From the NCBI GenBank assembly GCA_014529385.2, contig CM043971.1:32257209-32321208 (forward strand): a DNA stretch of 64,000 bases. The letters are read 5' to 3'. Shown here piece after piece: positions 28,330 to 39,602 of the stretch. The translations under genes were made by a program, and so were the position numbers. The notes under the pieces are model-generated. The model was not told the origin of the DNA. It worked only from the letters and a program-made list of their open reading frames with translations, and did no database searches. This DNA comes from Adiantum capillus-veneris. Taxonomy: Eukaryota; Streptophyta; Polypodiopsida; Polypodiales; Pteridaceae. Every line of letters starts with the position of its first letter. The first letter of the stretch is position 1.

Positions 28330-30800
28330 GCCACCGGGGTGGCTAACAGCTCAATCAATCCTTGTGAGTCCATCACCTTGTTAGAAGAAAATCTTTGAGA
28401 TGGAATTTCCCTCACTTCCGACTTAGCTTCGTATTCTCCTAGGTAAGAGGGTAAAGTTCTCAAAGAGTCTGGTTGGCTGTGTCCCGAACTAACAGATCCT
28501 TGGTCTCCCCCTTGTGAATGCACCTCAAAGTTTATTTGTGATCTTGCTTCAAATTCTTCAATAGGAGGTAGGATCACATTCTTTCCTTTTCTCGTGCTAT
28601 TCATGTGGTCATTCATTCTATTAGCTTCGTTGGCCTCTCTGATTTGCTTCCACAGATCATCTAGACCATTACCGTCCTTTCCCATCTCTGCCGATATTCT
28701 TGGACGGACCCCGTCACTTGCCCCTTCGGTGGTATTGGGCACTATGATAGGCTCTCCTCTGTACTCATATTCATTAGTGAGTCTTTCCTTTGTTTCCTCA
28801 TGTTTCTCTATTGTTGGTTGGATAGGGGTTGGAACTAGCACATCATAGCAATTTACCGGTTTTCCCAACGGGTCTTCCATCAATGATTGAGCCGTCTCGA
28901 TCATCTTTTTACACATATCCAACCTTTGTTTTTCTATTTCCACATATGGATATGTCATCCATCTTTGCTCCTGGGTCTGGTTTTTTTTAAGCCGAGCTTC
29001 ATAAGCTCTTAGAAGCGCATCCAGCTGCTCGTTTACTTTGTCTGCTAGCACAGATCCTCCTGATCCTGCACTTTTGGGCTCAGCTATTTCCTTTGGTGCT
29101 ATGGTTGTTGTGGTGTGTGAGCTTAGGCTGGCTAGATCTTCTAACTGCTCCAACCTGTTCTTTGTATGTTTCAACTCATCGGATAGGGCGGTTTGCTCTC
29201 GTTCTTTCCTGGCTTTCCTACGCGCCTTTCTTGCCTTCCAAGTGCTTCTCGGATTTTTCGTTTCTGAACTTTGGGCATCCGTCTTTGGTTCTTCTATTAT
29301 GGGTTCATTCGTCCTTCTTTGGGCTTGGGCCCGTGTCACCACCTGAACAGGTATGACTGTTTCACTTTCTGATACTCCACTGGAAGGTACTGTTTCCAAC
29401 AGGTTCAAGGTGGCTTTTGCTCCTTTACTCGGGTTTTTAGGGCAATCGGGAATCAAATGAGTAATTCCACATTCTGGGCAATACGCATTGACTCTAATGA
29501 TTTCATCATGGGGACAGTCCCTCAGCCAATGGTCTCCGCCACACTTGTAACAGGGGCCCTTGGGTTGTTGAGGTGCTCCTTGAGCTCCCCATTGCTGGTA
29601 AGTCTGTCTCTGTCCGCCCATGCCTCCATTGGCTATGAGCAACAATGTTCGTTCATCTAAGTTATATCTTCCTTCTCCTGCCGCCTGTATAGTAGTTGGA
29701 GGTCCTTGATTCCCCATCATGCTCCATGGATCTGGTGTCAAGGGTTCCTCCGGTGGATAATAGATAGGGTTCGCCGCATATCCATTGGGATCCTCATAGT
29801 ATGCATGCATAGGCACCAAAGCCTTTTCTTCTGGTTCAGTTAACGTTGGGGTGTATCTTACACCAACTGGTCGTAATCCTGGTAGGGGTGGTTGTTGCCC
29901 CAACACCGGTTGTGGTCTCTCTACACCTACAGGTCCTGGAAAGTTGCCTACTTGATATCTAGGCATAGGTGGAACTTGAGGGGAAGCTACAGGAGCTTGG
30001 GGAGCATAAGGTCTCTCCCTCACATATCCCTTGTTATAGTAACATTCCTCGGTCCCATGGTTTGTCCATTTTTGTTCAATAGCACACCACTTGGGCGGTT
30101 TAGCCTGGGGTTTGGCGTACAAGTTGATCTTTTTTAGCACTTCATCTACAAGCTGTTCTTGGTTTACCGCTATTTCTCCTTTCAGTGTTGTCTTGGAGGA
30201 CTTGCTCCCACTTTGCTGTGAAGATGAATCGTCATCAAGGTCCTTGAACTCCCCTTCTTTGTAAACCGCACAATTGTCCACAAGGTACAAGGCTTCCTTG
30301 GTCAACTCATTCAACGTAGTGCTCCTCTTCATATGTAAGTCTTTTTGGAGATCTGCATTCCTTAGTCCTTGGATGAATATCAGCATAAGTCTGGACTGAG
30401 TTGGCAGTTCTTCAACAGGACAGAACTTAACATATCTCTTTAGTCTTAGGGCTGCCTTCCGTACAGATTCTCCATCTTTTTGTTTGAATTTATGGATTTG
30501 TGAGACGATATTATGAGCTATTCCCCTTTGAGAGAATTCCTCAATAAACTCGTCAAACACTTCCTCCATCGACTCAAAGTCTCTACGCTCTACAGAGTCA
30601 AACCAAGTTGCAGCATCATCCTCTAGGGTTAGTCCAAACCCTGCGAATTGGGTAGGAAATTCTAACACCTCTTCAGCTCTAATCACACATACAAAGGCTG
30701 CTACATGATCTCTTGGGTCTCTGTTTCCTGTGTATTTCCTGTTTACCCATTTTTGCACTTGAGAAGGTCTAATTCTGTGATGGTCTACAAACCTCATCAT
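28188..30800 (-). CDS. Element Gag
   Basis: This is an open frame of 870 codons. Residues about 1-170 are a retrotransposon Gag capsid domain (FAGFGLTLEDDAATWF, SVRKAALRLKRYV, LMLIFIQGLRNADLQ). Two zinc knuckles follow: CYKCGGDHWLRDCPHDE and CPECGITHLIPDCPKN. A Lys/Arg-rich helix (KARRKARKERE) and a long acidic tail complete it. It would assemble particles and bind element RNA. The frame continues upstream in phase beyond one TAG (about 30824-30822) to a Met at 31229. It ends at 28188 after overlapping the protease frame by about 140 bp. Confidence 0.9.
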   Translation of the reverse strand: MMRFVDHHRIRPSQVQKWVNRKYTGNRDPRDHVAAFVCVIRAEEVLEFPTQFAGFGLTLEDDAATWFDSVERRDFESMEEVFDEFIEEFSQRGIAHNIVSQIHKFKQKDGESVRKAALRLKRYVKFCPVEELPTQSRLMLIFIQGLRNADLQKDLHMKRSTTLNELTKEALYLVDNCAVYKEGEFKDLDDDSSSQQSGSKSSKTTLKGEIAVNQEQLVDEVLKKINLYAKPQAKPPKWCAIEQKWTNHGTEECYYNKGYVRERPYAPQAPVASPQVPPMPRYQVGNFPGPVGVERPQPVLGQQPPLPGLRPVGVRYTPTLTEPEEKALVPMHAYYEDPNGYAANPIYYPPEEPLTPDPWSMMGNQGPPTTIQAAGEGRYNLDERTLLLIANGGMGGQRQTYQQWGAQGAPQQPKGPCYKCGGDHWLRDCPHDEIIRVNAYCPECGITHLIPDCPKNPSKGAKATLNLLETVPSSGVSESETVIPVQVVTRAQAQRRTNEPIIEEPKTDAQSSETKNPRSTWKARKARRKARKEREQTALSDELKHTKNRLEQLEDLASLSSHTTTTIAPKEIAEPKSAGSGGSVLADKVNEQLDALLRAYEARLKKNQTQEQRWMTYPYVEIEKQRLDMCKKMIETAQSLMEDPLGKPVNCYDVLVPTPIQPTIEKHEETKERLTNEYEYRGEPIIVPNTTEGASDGVRPRISAEMGKDGNGLDDLWKQIREANEANRMNDHMNSTRKGKNVILPPIEEFEARSQINFEVHSQGGDQGSVSSGHSQPDSLRTLPSYLGEYEAKSEVREIPSQRFSSNKVMDSQGLIELLATPVACTITLAELLKLRPNMWTTVGKCMEKFGVKNPTLKLQKESGSWTGLI
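28239..28245 (-). promoter_or_regulatory. -1 ribosomal frameshift heptamer A AAA AAC
   Basis: On the minus strand AAAAAAC lies in the gag/protease overlap, phased in the gag frame as A-AAA-AAC. This is the canonical X-XXY-YYZ slippery site used by retroviruses. A -1 slip places ribosomes in the protease frame, 48 bases before the gag stop. Confidence 0.8.
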
Positions 30801-30821
30801 GGGATCACCCCTTCCAAGTCT

Positions 30822-32059
30822 CTACCCCTCCTCAGGCCTTCTGTAATACGCTGGTTCCTCGCCCAACGGTGCTCCTAAGCCATAATTTCTAAAGGTTCTC
30901 GCCGGAGGTGGTCCTTCTCTTCGAACTCGTTCCATGGGTGGTCCTCCAAGTTCGGTCGACCCTTGTGTCTTTGGCTTACTCTCTGCTTGATACCTTGAAT
31001 AGTGTGGTGGTTCTTGCAAATCCCTGAGCCCTCGAGCCGCTGGATAACCCTCTCGGTTTCTGTCTGGTTCCATTGTCGCACTTTGTCTAAGCCATGCCTG
31101 CAATGATGGCTGGTTTACTGGTTGGTCTTGGTTGTTGAATGCTCGCGGTCTGGGGGAATGTGATGTAGCATCATACTCATCTGAGAATGGATTCGTTGAC
31201 TTGCTTGGGGTGTGGACGGCTCTCGGCATTTCCTCAGGGGCATATGCTGATGCTCCTGGACCTGTTGCTCTTTCTACTTCCTCTGGGAGAATACGTTGGT
31301 ATTCTCACCCATATCTATCAACAAAAACTATGCCCTTCCCCGTAGCAGTTTCATAAGAGAATAAGTAAAGAACTTTGTCTTTGCTTAGTTCGTCTATGTA
31401 TGGTTCTTTACTGCGAAAGTAAGAGACAATACCTTCGCTCTCGTGTTTGTAGATTCCCACATTCTCGTTATAAGTTGGAACCCTGATTGTTTCTTATCGT
31501 ACATGAAAATAGCTCCATGCCGATCAATGTTTGGTGGAGGCTCTTGAGTTTCTGAAATCATTTTCCCTTTAGCCACGTTGTCTCCATATCTGTTGTAATC
31601 TTCAGGGTTGCTAACTATTAAATAGTGGTTTCCCTTTTCGTCTCAGAATCTATCTCCATCATCATACACGTGGATTATCTCCAATCTTTATGCTGGCCTC
31701 TCTTCAATGCAAATGCACTTGCGACCTCAACAATCAGAATAGACTAGGGCTCCTCTTGAGTTTGTTCCCTCCAAGAAGATCACAGTAAGCCTGGAATCAT
31801 TCGAAGGATTTTGGGAGGTACTTCCTCCTCGCATAGGTCCCTCATAGGCGAAACTTCCTGGTTGTTGGCTCCCCATCATGAAGAAAGATTTGTCTGACGA
31901 CGTGTCAGTATCACTACCTTCCTCAATAATCGGTGCTAACGGATCTAACCTTGCTTGAGTTACACTCTCTTCAGTGGACACTACGCTAACTTGGTCACCT
32001 GCCACTTTCTGGTCTCTAACAATGTATCTTCCTGATCTTAAATTCATCAAACTTATCAA
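30822..32059 (-). pseudogene. Gag leader region of the element, with point stops and one frame change
   Basis: One frame runs from MISLMNLRSGRYIV at 32059 through about 31500 and a second from about 31490 through 31229 (MPRAVHTPSKSTNPF) to the TAG at 30822, where it joins the main gag frame. Stops at about 31730, 31690, 31650 and 31300 are TGA, TAA, TGA and TGA, each one C-to-T change from CGA or CAA. The encoded text is rich in Arg, Pro and Asp and has no domain I recognise; in Tat-like elements extra coding sequence before gag is common. Confidence 0.6.
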
Positions 32060-32468
32060 TGCAACTTATCACAAGTTCAACCACTAACCTGGCAATGGAT
32101 CAGTTTCTGCATAACGTCTTGCTTTGTTGCTGAATACACCTGTACACAAGAGTTTTAATTTCGGCAATTGAATCAACGCATTTATCTGTTGGAGGTGATC
32201 TTAGTAATGATTGGTATAACTGGAGAGTTAATCTCAACCACTACTGTATTCTATACACTGTTGATGTTCCTGATTAGGTTGCTAATCTGAAACAGTACCC
32301 TTCCTTGATGTTGGCCAATTTACGTGAAAAAGCTTGAATTCAGTATTTGCTTTGTCAAATGGGCAATCACGGTCCAATTTTACCTCTGAAAGAAGTTCTA
32401 GAGCCCTTAAGCCAAATAGAACCTCACTGTCTAGGCCAAGTCAAATTTTCTCTCCAAAATGCCCCAAT

Positions 32469-33335
32469 AGACATCCTACGCGTAGGATGTCTCATGCTGC
32501 ATTTAGCCTGGATTTCTGTACTGTATTTTCCCCTTGTTGTGCTGAGCTTACAGTTGTTTTTACTTTTTGATTTGGACTTCTAGAAGCTGGTCAATGAGTC
32601 AGAAATCTGTTTCGACGGCCTGATGATGGTGTTGATCAGTCTAATCAACTCCAAATTGGACCAAAATTGACTAGCAGGATTGCCTTAGGCTATATAACCC
32701 CTTACAATGCTCAAAGTCCAATTATGGCTTCACTTTCTTGCATTAGACATACTACGCGTAGAATGTCTTTTTCTTCAAAATGGCTTTAAACTCAAGACTT
32801 CAGCTCTTATTGAGCTGCTGATCATCTTGGTATACTCAGATTTCAGTTTGGAGTCCTAAATCACTCAGTAGACATCCTACGCGTAGAATGTCTTTTTGGC
32901 CTGCTTGACCCCAGATTTGTTCCACAGCTTCCCCCTGATGTCAGTATCCCAGTGGTATGCTTAGATCTCAGTTTGGATGTCAAAAGTCTCAAACTTCTGC
33001 TGTTTTTCTTCTTTCAGTCAAAAGTGCTAAAGTCCACTTTGAACCCAATTTTCTTATCCGAATGAGGTGAAGACCCTTTCAGTCACTCAATATATCATGC
33101 AAGGCACACTCATGCAGCCATCTTAAGGTTTTGGTTTCAAGTTGATGCTTTTGCACTAATTGGGTAGGATGTCTAGCAATTTCAGTCTATCTGGCCTTAT
33201 CCTGTCAAGAGATGGCCAAATTTCCCCTTTGCAGTTGAAATTAGGGTAAACCTTACCTTCAGAACACACTGGTCACATCAAAATTCCGAAATTCCTCCAA
33301 GATTGGCTTGTAGACATACTACGCGTAGGATGTCT
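32469..33335. repeat. Palindrome copies in the 5' leader
   Basis: One perfect copy (32469-32492) and three with one or two changes (32745-32768, 32870-32893, 33312-33335) of the palindrome seen at 23.3-24.2 kb lie here, plus a half copy at 33164-33174. Spacing is irregular (276, 125, 442 bp), as if units were partly deleted. A further half-site, CGTAGGATGTCT, is inside the LTR at 34237-34248. Confidence 0.9.
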
Positions 33336-33866
33336 CCTGGCTTAAAATTAAAGTTTTTCCTGACAGGAATGCTGCTGATGCTCTTTAGGCCTATCAGAAA
33401 CACTCACAGTATTCTTTGGACTTCGATTAGGCTTTCAACCACACTTTTGCGTCTTTTTGCGTCTTTTACAAACTTGTAATGATTCTACCAAGCAAGTATA
33501 CATGCATGAAATGCTCTAGATCTGAATCATGATGTTCTACTTACTCTACTCCTACCTACCATGAAGAAATGGTGATAATTGGTGTTTTTGGTTGCCTTTT
33601 GGCCTCTCCGGACTCTCAAGCTCTCTTCACACCGCTTCTCCCACTCCCTGTTCCTACTCTAGAACTCAACTACTAACTAAAAAACTTCCTAAGTGTACCT
33701 CTACCTCAGTTGAAGGATCTAGGCCAGACACACGCTTCCTAAACTCCCTCTAAGACCTAGAGAATCCTCCACCCTCTAATCCTATCTAAATGTAAATCGA
33801 GACTCTTGGCAAGCCAAAAATCCCAATTCTCAAGGATTAGTCTCGGTCACCTACCTAAGGTTTTCG

Positions 33867-33884
33867 TCCCCGGCAGTGGCGCCA
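33867..33884 (-). other. Primer-binding site, TGGCGCC type
   Basis: The minus strand reads TGGCGCCACTGCCGGGGA one base after the LTR end CCAACA. This is the primer site of Athila/Tat/Ogre-type plant Ty3 elements (TGGCGCCGTTGCCGGGGA) with small differences; that site is attributed to tRNA-Asp. Confidence 0.85.
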
Positions 33885-33885
33885 A

Positions 33886-34817
33886 TGTTGGACGGATACG
33901 CTGCGACGGACGTCAGCACAACGAGAACTCACCTAACAAGTAATGTCAGCTAAGGACGAAGCTCGACCCGCAGGCGCGTGGAAGCAAGCATAAGGTGTCA
34001 ACTTACACTCGACCGACTCCTAGCTAGTTCCTACAGAGGCCCCTACCAATTGTCTAAGTCACAGTCTTCAAGAGAACAAAAGAGGATGCTTCCTACAACG
34101 CTTGCTAGAGCCGAACACCTATCAAACACTTCGGAAACACCACAAAACTTAAAGGAGACCCTACGAATACCTATAGGCCACTCTCCCTAAGGTCTGTGAA
34201 CCAAAGTCACGACCCAAAACACCCGGTGCAGAAACACGTAGGATGTCTGGCCGAAATCTTCAGGTCTTCGTTTCCGAAATCTGAAGTGCCTAATGTGTGG
34301 TTCTACTCAATGTGAACGTGTGGATATGCTGCAATGAAAAATCGGACAACGTATGCTCACCCAAACAACCGATGAAGCTCGTAGAAGAAGCTCCCGAAGC
34401 CGGACCGTATGCGCGCAATGTTGGTATCGGCTCGTAGCTCTAGTCGGGGGCAACACGCTGCACTTCTCCGCACTCGATTCCGACCACCATAGCACACGTA
34501 GCGTCAAGACAAAGCTCACACTCTCTCTCACGTACACAGTACGCTCACTCACAAACTTCAACTTGTTTAAAATGACAAAAGGTCCTTCATTAAGGTCAAA
34601 AAGTGATATATATACCTTACAACTTCTCAAACCCTAAAGTTCCAAAATCATCCATCTACTCCTTCTAACTATCAACACTGGGATACAATCTGGAAACTTC
34701 TATAAGTCCCAATATTTACAAGGTGAAAAACCGGGTTTTCCTCAATGAATGACTAATTACAAAAAATAATAATCCGCCCAGTAGTTAGATGCCGTGGGGT
34801 GTGTCCAGCTTCTAACA
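33886..34817 (-). repeat. 5' LTR of the 15.3-kb element
   Basis: The minus strand starts TGTTAGAAGC and ends CCAACA before the PBS, giving 932 bp. GTATATATATC (34605-34614) is a possible TATA box. Only the first 104 bp have a partner at the other end of the element. Confidence 0.8.
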
Positions 34818-34819
34818 GC

Positions 34820-36060
34820 AAGGGTGTGTAAATCTGAAATGGGTAAACACTTCCATGATTAGAGACAAATATCCCTTACCTATCATAGATCATGTGATTG
34901 AGAGAGTCGCGGGCAAGGAAGCCTACATATTTCTTGATGGCTTTCTGGGATATAACCAGCTCGCCATTAAACCAAAAGATCAGCACAAGACGGTCTTTGC
35001 CCACAGAATGGGACATTTTTTCTTATCGAGTAATTCCATTTGGCCTACCCAATGCACCTTCCACATTCCAAAGGCTAATGAGTCAAGCATTCAAGGAGTA
35101 TCTAAAACAATTCTTAGAGATTTATATGGATGACCTGTGTATGAATTCTCTCTCCGAAGAGACGAACATGTCAAACACTTGAAAAATATCCTTGAGAAGT
35201 GTCTTCATGGTAAGACAACGTAAGATTTTGGGGCATATTGTGTCCAAAAATGGCATTTTACAAATCTTGAGAAGATCCAAGTGATTGTTGCTCTTCCAAG
35301 ACCCACCAAAGTTAGAGAGGTACAAGCCTTTATGGGTCATTGTAGCTATTATCAAAGGTTTACTTACATGTATGGAGTTGTTCCCAAATCTCTCTATGCT
35401 TTGATCACAATTGAAGCAGAGACTTAGTTTTGCTCCAATTTTGAAAGCTCTTGATTGGAACAAGATCTTCCACATTCATGTAGATGTGTCGGCTTACGCT
35501 ATTGGATGCATCTTAGCTCAACCTTGAGAGAACAATATGGATTTTCCAATTTGTTACTCCAATAGACAACTAAAGAGTGTGGAGTGAAATTACACAGCCA
35601 CAAAAAGAGAAGGCTTAGGGATTATCTATGCGGCCAAAAGTTTAGACATTACCTTCTTGCAAACCAAATCATATTTTTTGTGAATCACCAAGCATTGTTG
35701 TACTTAGTGAACAAACCATGCAATATTGGCCATATAGTTTGATGGTTCATAATATTGCTAGAGTTTGATTTCACCATAGTGTTCAAGAAAGGGACTAATC
35801 ATCAGAGGGTAGACCATTTATCGAAGTTGATACACGAGGAAGCACCTTTGGGGTTGATGATGACTTGCCAGACTCTTATATTGTCAACATCCAGATGGTA
35901 CTGAGGTGGAGCGAACATGTGATTCCATTGCTCACCATTGGTTCTCTACATATTGAAAGGCAACCATCAATCATTGAGCAATCATGCTCGCTAGTGTTAA
36001 TGGCCAGATGTCTATATAAGTAGGGAAATGGCAGAATACTTAGGCTATGCATAGAGCCAT
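34820..36060 (+). pseudogene. Tat/Athila-like RT and RNase H, broken
   Basis: RT begins IRDKYPLPIIDHVIERVAGKE, with motif A FLDGFLGYNQ and, after a frame change near 35020, VIPFGLPNAPSTFQ and the catalytic YMDDL (about 35128-35142). RNase H follows in pieces: VREVQAFMGHCSYYQRF, then VDVSAYAIGCILAQ and TATKREGLGIIYA, then a connection motif GTNHQRVDHLSKL. At least four stops or frame changes interrupt it. It starts 3 bp after the LTR of the 15.3-kb element, so that element may have inserted into it, but the other half was not found at 19.5 kb. Confidence 0.8.
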
Positions 36061-36071
36061 CGGAGAAACAA

Positions 36072-37135
36072 TTGTACTTGAGACAAGCTCACATACAAAT
36101 GATAAAGTTTTATAATACAAAAATGCAAACATACCAGAGACTGATGAGACTTGGGGTTTTTGGGCCTCATATGCAGAAAAGCATCCATGACTATGTTAGT
36201 TCATGTGATCACCTAGAAGTCGATCAAACATGCTACATTGTTCAGAATAACAAAAGCACTCATGTGGGGGAAGTACATTGTAGATTACATCAAACAAGAA
36301 GTCTTGCCGGCAAACTTGAGCAGGGCCAGACTACACTCGATCGAAAGAGAAACAAAAAACTATGTTATCATTGAAAATAACCTTTATCATAGAGGAATAG
36401 ATGACAACTTGAGCATATGTGCCACAGAGCACAAGTAGTTACCGATCCTTGAGCAAGCACATGCCTTACCGACAGGAGGTCAATTTTTGGTCAACAAAAT
36501 TGCAAAAGCAATACTCCTTGCAAGAATTTGGTGGCCTACTTTGTACATGGATGCAAAACACTATGTCAAACAATGCGATGATTGCCATGATGCAACAGGA
36601 TGAAATTCCCTTGAGACCAATAATGGGGGCAAGGGCCTTTGCCAAATGGGAGATAGACTTTGTTGGAACTGTCTCACCACCAACATATTGAACGCATGCT
36701 CAATACATCATAGTGGCCATAGATTAGTTGACCAAATGGGTAGAAGCCAAAGAAACACAAAAGAACGATGCCAAAACGACAGTGCAGTTCTTGTATGAGA
36801 ACATTTTCACGAGATATGGGCTTCCAATTGAGATTCTAAGTGATAGAGGGACTCTTTTCTTCAACGATATGGTTGTTTATCTATTGAGAGAGTTTATGGT
36901 GATTCATTCAAAATTAGCACCATACCACCCTCAAGCAAACGGGTATGCAGAGAGCACAAACAGAAATCTATGCACAGTGCTCACAAAATTTGTCAATGAA
37001 TCAAAAGCTGATTGGGATCGGACACTACACTTAGCTTTATGGGCATATCAAATATCATACAAAACGATGGTGCAGCCAAAGTGTATCGACCATAGCAAAG
37101 GTCACAAGCAGTGGTGTGTATGGGCAAAGTGCTAA
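36072..37135 (+). pseudogene. Tat/Athila-like integrase, broken
   Basis: The zinc-finger part ends WWPTLYMDAKHYVKQCDDCH (about 36530-36590, frame-shifted). The core shows KWEIDFVG, LTKWVEAKE, the second Asp in EILSDRGTLFFND and the Glu in YAESTNRNLC, so the DDE triad is present, unlike the chromovirus at 16 kb. The frame 36728-37135 runs into DWDRTLHLALWAYQ and then loses similarity. The text around 37060-37230 recurs, inverted, at 48590-48830. The integrase would insert element cDNA into the genome. Confidence 0.8.
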
Positions 37136-37212
37136 GGCAGGTACCAAGATCTTGGGCAGGTAGGTGACAACAGAGATGTATGCTTAATGTGGTTTCTTAG
37201 GCCAAAAGGGCT

Positions 37213-38446
37213 TCAAAATGGGCCATATGGGATGACATTGCGGGTTTGCCCCAATACAAATGCTAGGTCTGTGGGAGTTAGTGCAGGCTGATGAATGACC
37301 ATGTGCTCTTTCGGTTGAAGCTCTAGAGTATGCACATACACATAGTACATGTGCTTACATGCCAAAAACGCCTTATGTGAAGATTCTCTCTTGTGAAAAT
37401 CGGGACAGGTGTAACTAGGCTCTACCTTAATGTGTACATCATAACAACTCTCTGTTAATACCCAAAAAACTATGTGTTGGTCGTTTTCTAGTTTCTCGTC
37501 CAAGAACGTTGCAACCATACTTGCAGTTGACTCCAATCTCTTTTGTGCTTCTTTGGAAATACCATGTCTCCACTTGCGCTTCCTGCTATTGGAGCCTCCT
37601 CGTGTAAGAGCAGCATTTGTGTTGTTTATGTGTCGTAGTGGTGTTGTAAAATCTGCAAATTGAAATCCACTTTGTACCAAACTAACTTTTTCTTCCTTTG
37701 ATAAGTGTGTTCCAATATCGACTTGCCGGAAAGTAGGAACGTCTGGCGAGAATTTTACTTGCCTCTGTACTTTTTGTGTGTGGCCAACTTCAAAATTGCA
37801 GAACCATATCCATTGGGTGACTTTCTTGTATTTAAAAGTTCTCTTAGACCAAAAACAGGGAGCAGCCATTCCCACTTGACAGCTCTGTAATTTGTTACCA
37901 CAACTTTTCTTCCCTACCATTTCGAAACATTTCCTCATGCAATTGGCTGGAATCCTTCGTAAAGCCCACTCTTCGCAGGCGGCCAACTTTGCTTTTGAAT
38001 ACACCTTGCTAAGTTCTCCCCATACTGCACTGGAATGCTCTCTCCTGCTTCACTGTCACTGACAACATATACTTCTTCATTATCCTCTCTATCAAAATGT
38101 ATACTCCATGGTCTCCCTCTGGTTTTGCGTTGTCTTGCTTCCATTACATATCTAGGTTTATGTGAGCTTGTACTGACTGCACTATTTTTCTTCCTCAGTT
38201 GTATTGTCTCTTTGTCACCATCAAAGGCTCCTCATACAAAGGACTACCATCAACCAAGCCTTTTAAGGTACTCGCAAACTGAGTTGGATTTGGAGATTCT
38301 CTGCTTTTGGAGCTGGCCATCATTGCTTCTATGCAAGGACCCGTTCCAATGTATCTGCCTGTGGGGGGGATCCACATTTCGAGCGAAAAAAATGAGCAAC
38401 ACATTTTTCCGAGTGAAGCGTGTAAAAAACTTGATACAAAATGCAT
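37213..38446 (-). pseudogene. SWIM zinc-finger protein remnant
   Basis: The longest frame (38004-37213, 263 codons) ends with a SWIM-type zinc finger: residues around 213-240 read YTCPDFHKRESSHKAF then CKHMYYVYV, where the first Cys of the usual CxC is Tyr. A basic KRKWRHGISKEAQKR and a Cys-rich N-terminal segment precede it. An overlapping frame (38144-37935, MEARQRKTRGRPWSIHFD) and a third (38446-38195) look like earlier parts, so at least two frame changes split the gene. SWIM fingers occur in MULE/FAR1-type transposases and in host proteins; no DDE core is visible here. The end overlaps the integrase debris at 37.2 kb. Confidence 0.55.
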
Positions 38447-38676
38447 ACTTGCTTAAGTTAACCATGATAACAGAATGCAATAGGTACTATAGGCAACTTG
38501 GAAAAATTCTCCACCATATTGTAAACACCAATAAAACTATCTTTGGCCACACTGAGAAGAGAACGACTGATGATAAAGTTCCACGATGGGTTTGGCCCGG
38601 TTCATTGGCCGCATCGAAATTCTTCATAAATCCCAAATCACGGCAAGCATGTGGGATGGTCCAGGTCGCACTCAAA

Positions 38677-38680
<4 letters not shown>

Positions 38681-38762
<82 letters not shown>
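38681..38762. repeat. (GT)n microsatellite
   Basis: An uninterrupted run of about 82 bases. Confidence 0.95.
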
Positions 38763-38764
<2 letters not shown>

Positions 38765-39347
38765 GGAGCGGGTAGGGCTACAGGTGGTGGACACGGTTGT
38801 GCACGTGGAATAGAAGGGGTAAGCAGACTTCGTAATGAGGGACAAGGGGATGGGATGCCTTCGAGATGCGCTTCTGAGGAGTTGGCAGGTACAGAGATTG
38901 TGGAGCAATGCAAGGATTGTTTTTTTAATGCTAAGTATTGTACCTAGGTGGAGTTCGATGCGATAGTCGAAGTGGTCATGAGAGCCGCATCCGAATGGGT
39001 GGTGTCAAGCTTGAATTTGAAACCATCATTTTTAAATCGTAGCAAGGATGGCAAGGTAGTCTTTGGGAGGAGAAGAAGAAGAGTAGTATTTTAATGTCAT
39101 AGGAAACTATCCCAAGAGACTTTAAGAAATCAATAAAACTCGGATGCAAATATGTTGGTAGATTTTGAGAAAATATTTAGATTAGAGGGTCAAAGCCTCT
39201 TTTCCTCTGTGTCTTTCCTATGTGCCCGCATGTCTCTCCCCCTCTGTCTCTCATGCGTCACCATCGTGAGTAAAGTCCATGCGCGTGAAGAGACATGGGC
39301 TCATGCATGGACACACATGTAAGGGCAGTAGGTGTCGAGCCAAATAT

Positions 39348-39480
<133 letters not shown>

Positions 39481-39602
39481 GGTAGAATCTCTGCAGCGCT
39501 GGCAACATCAATCGTACCTTGCGATAATGTCCCACTCCTTGCTGCCTCCAGCCTATGGCACTTGCACTCTGACACCTGCGCATGCATTCTACCACTCTCC
39601 AG

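Larger units (their letters stand above)
19511..34817 (-). mobile_element. 15.3-kb LTR retrotransposon lacking RT and integrase core
   Basis: Read on the minus strand the order is: 5' LTR (33886-34817), PBS (33867-33884), leader with palindromic repeats, leader/Gag ORFs (32059-28188), -1 frameshift site, protease polyprotein (28329-25915), tandem palindromic array (23275-24152), large coiled-coil ORF (23100-19768), polypurine tract (19615-19628) and a 104-bp piece of 3' LTR (19511-19614). The primer site type and the integrase C-terminal remnant point to the Tat/Athila side of Ty3. No RT, RNase H or integrase catalytic motif exists anywhere inside, so it must depend on enzymes from other elements. 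ORFs are almost free of damage, which suggests recent activity. Confidence 0.85.
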
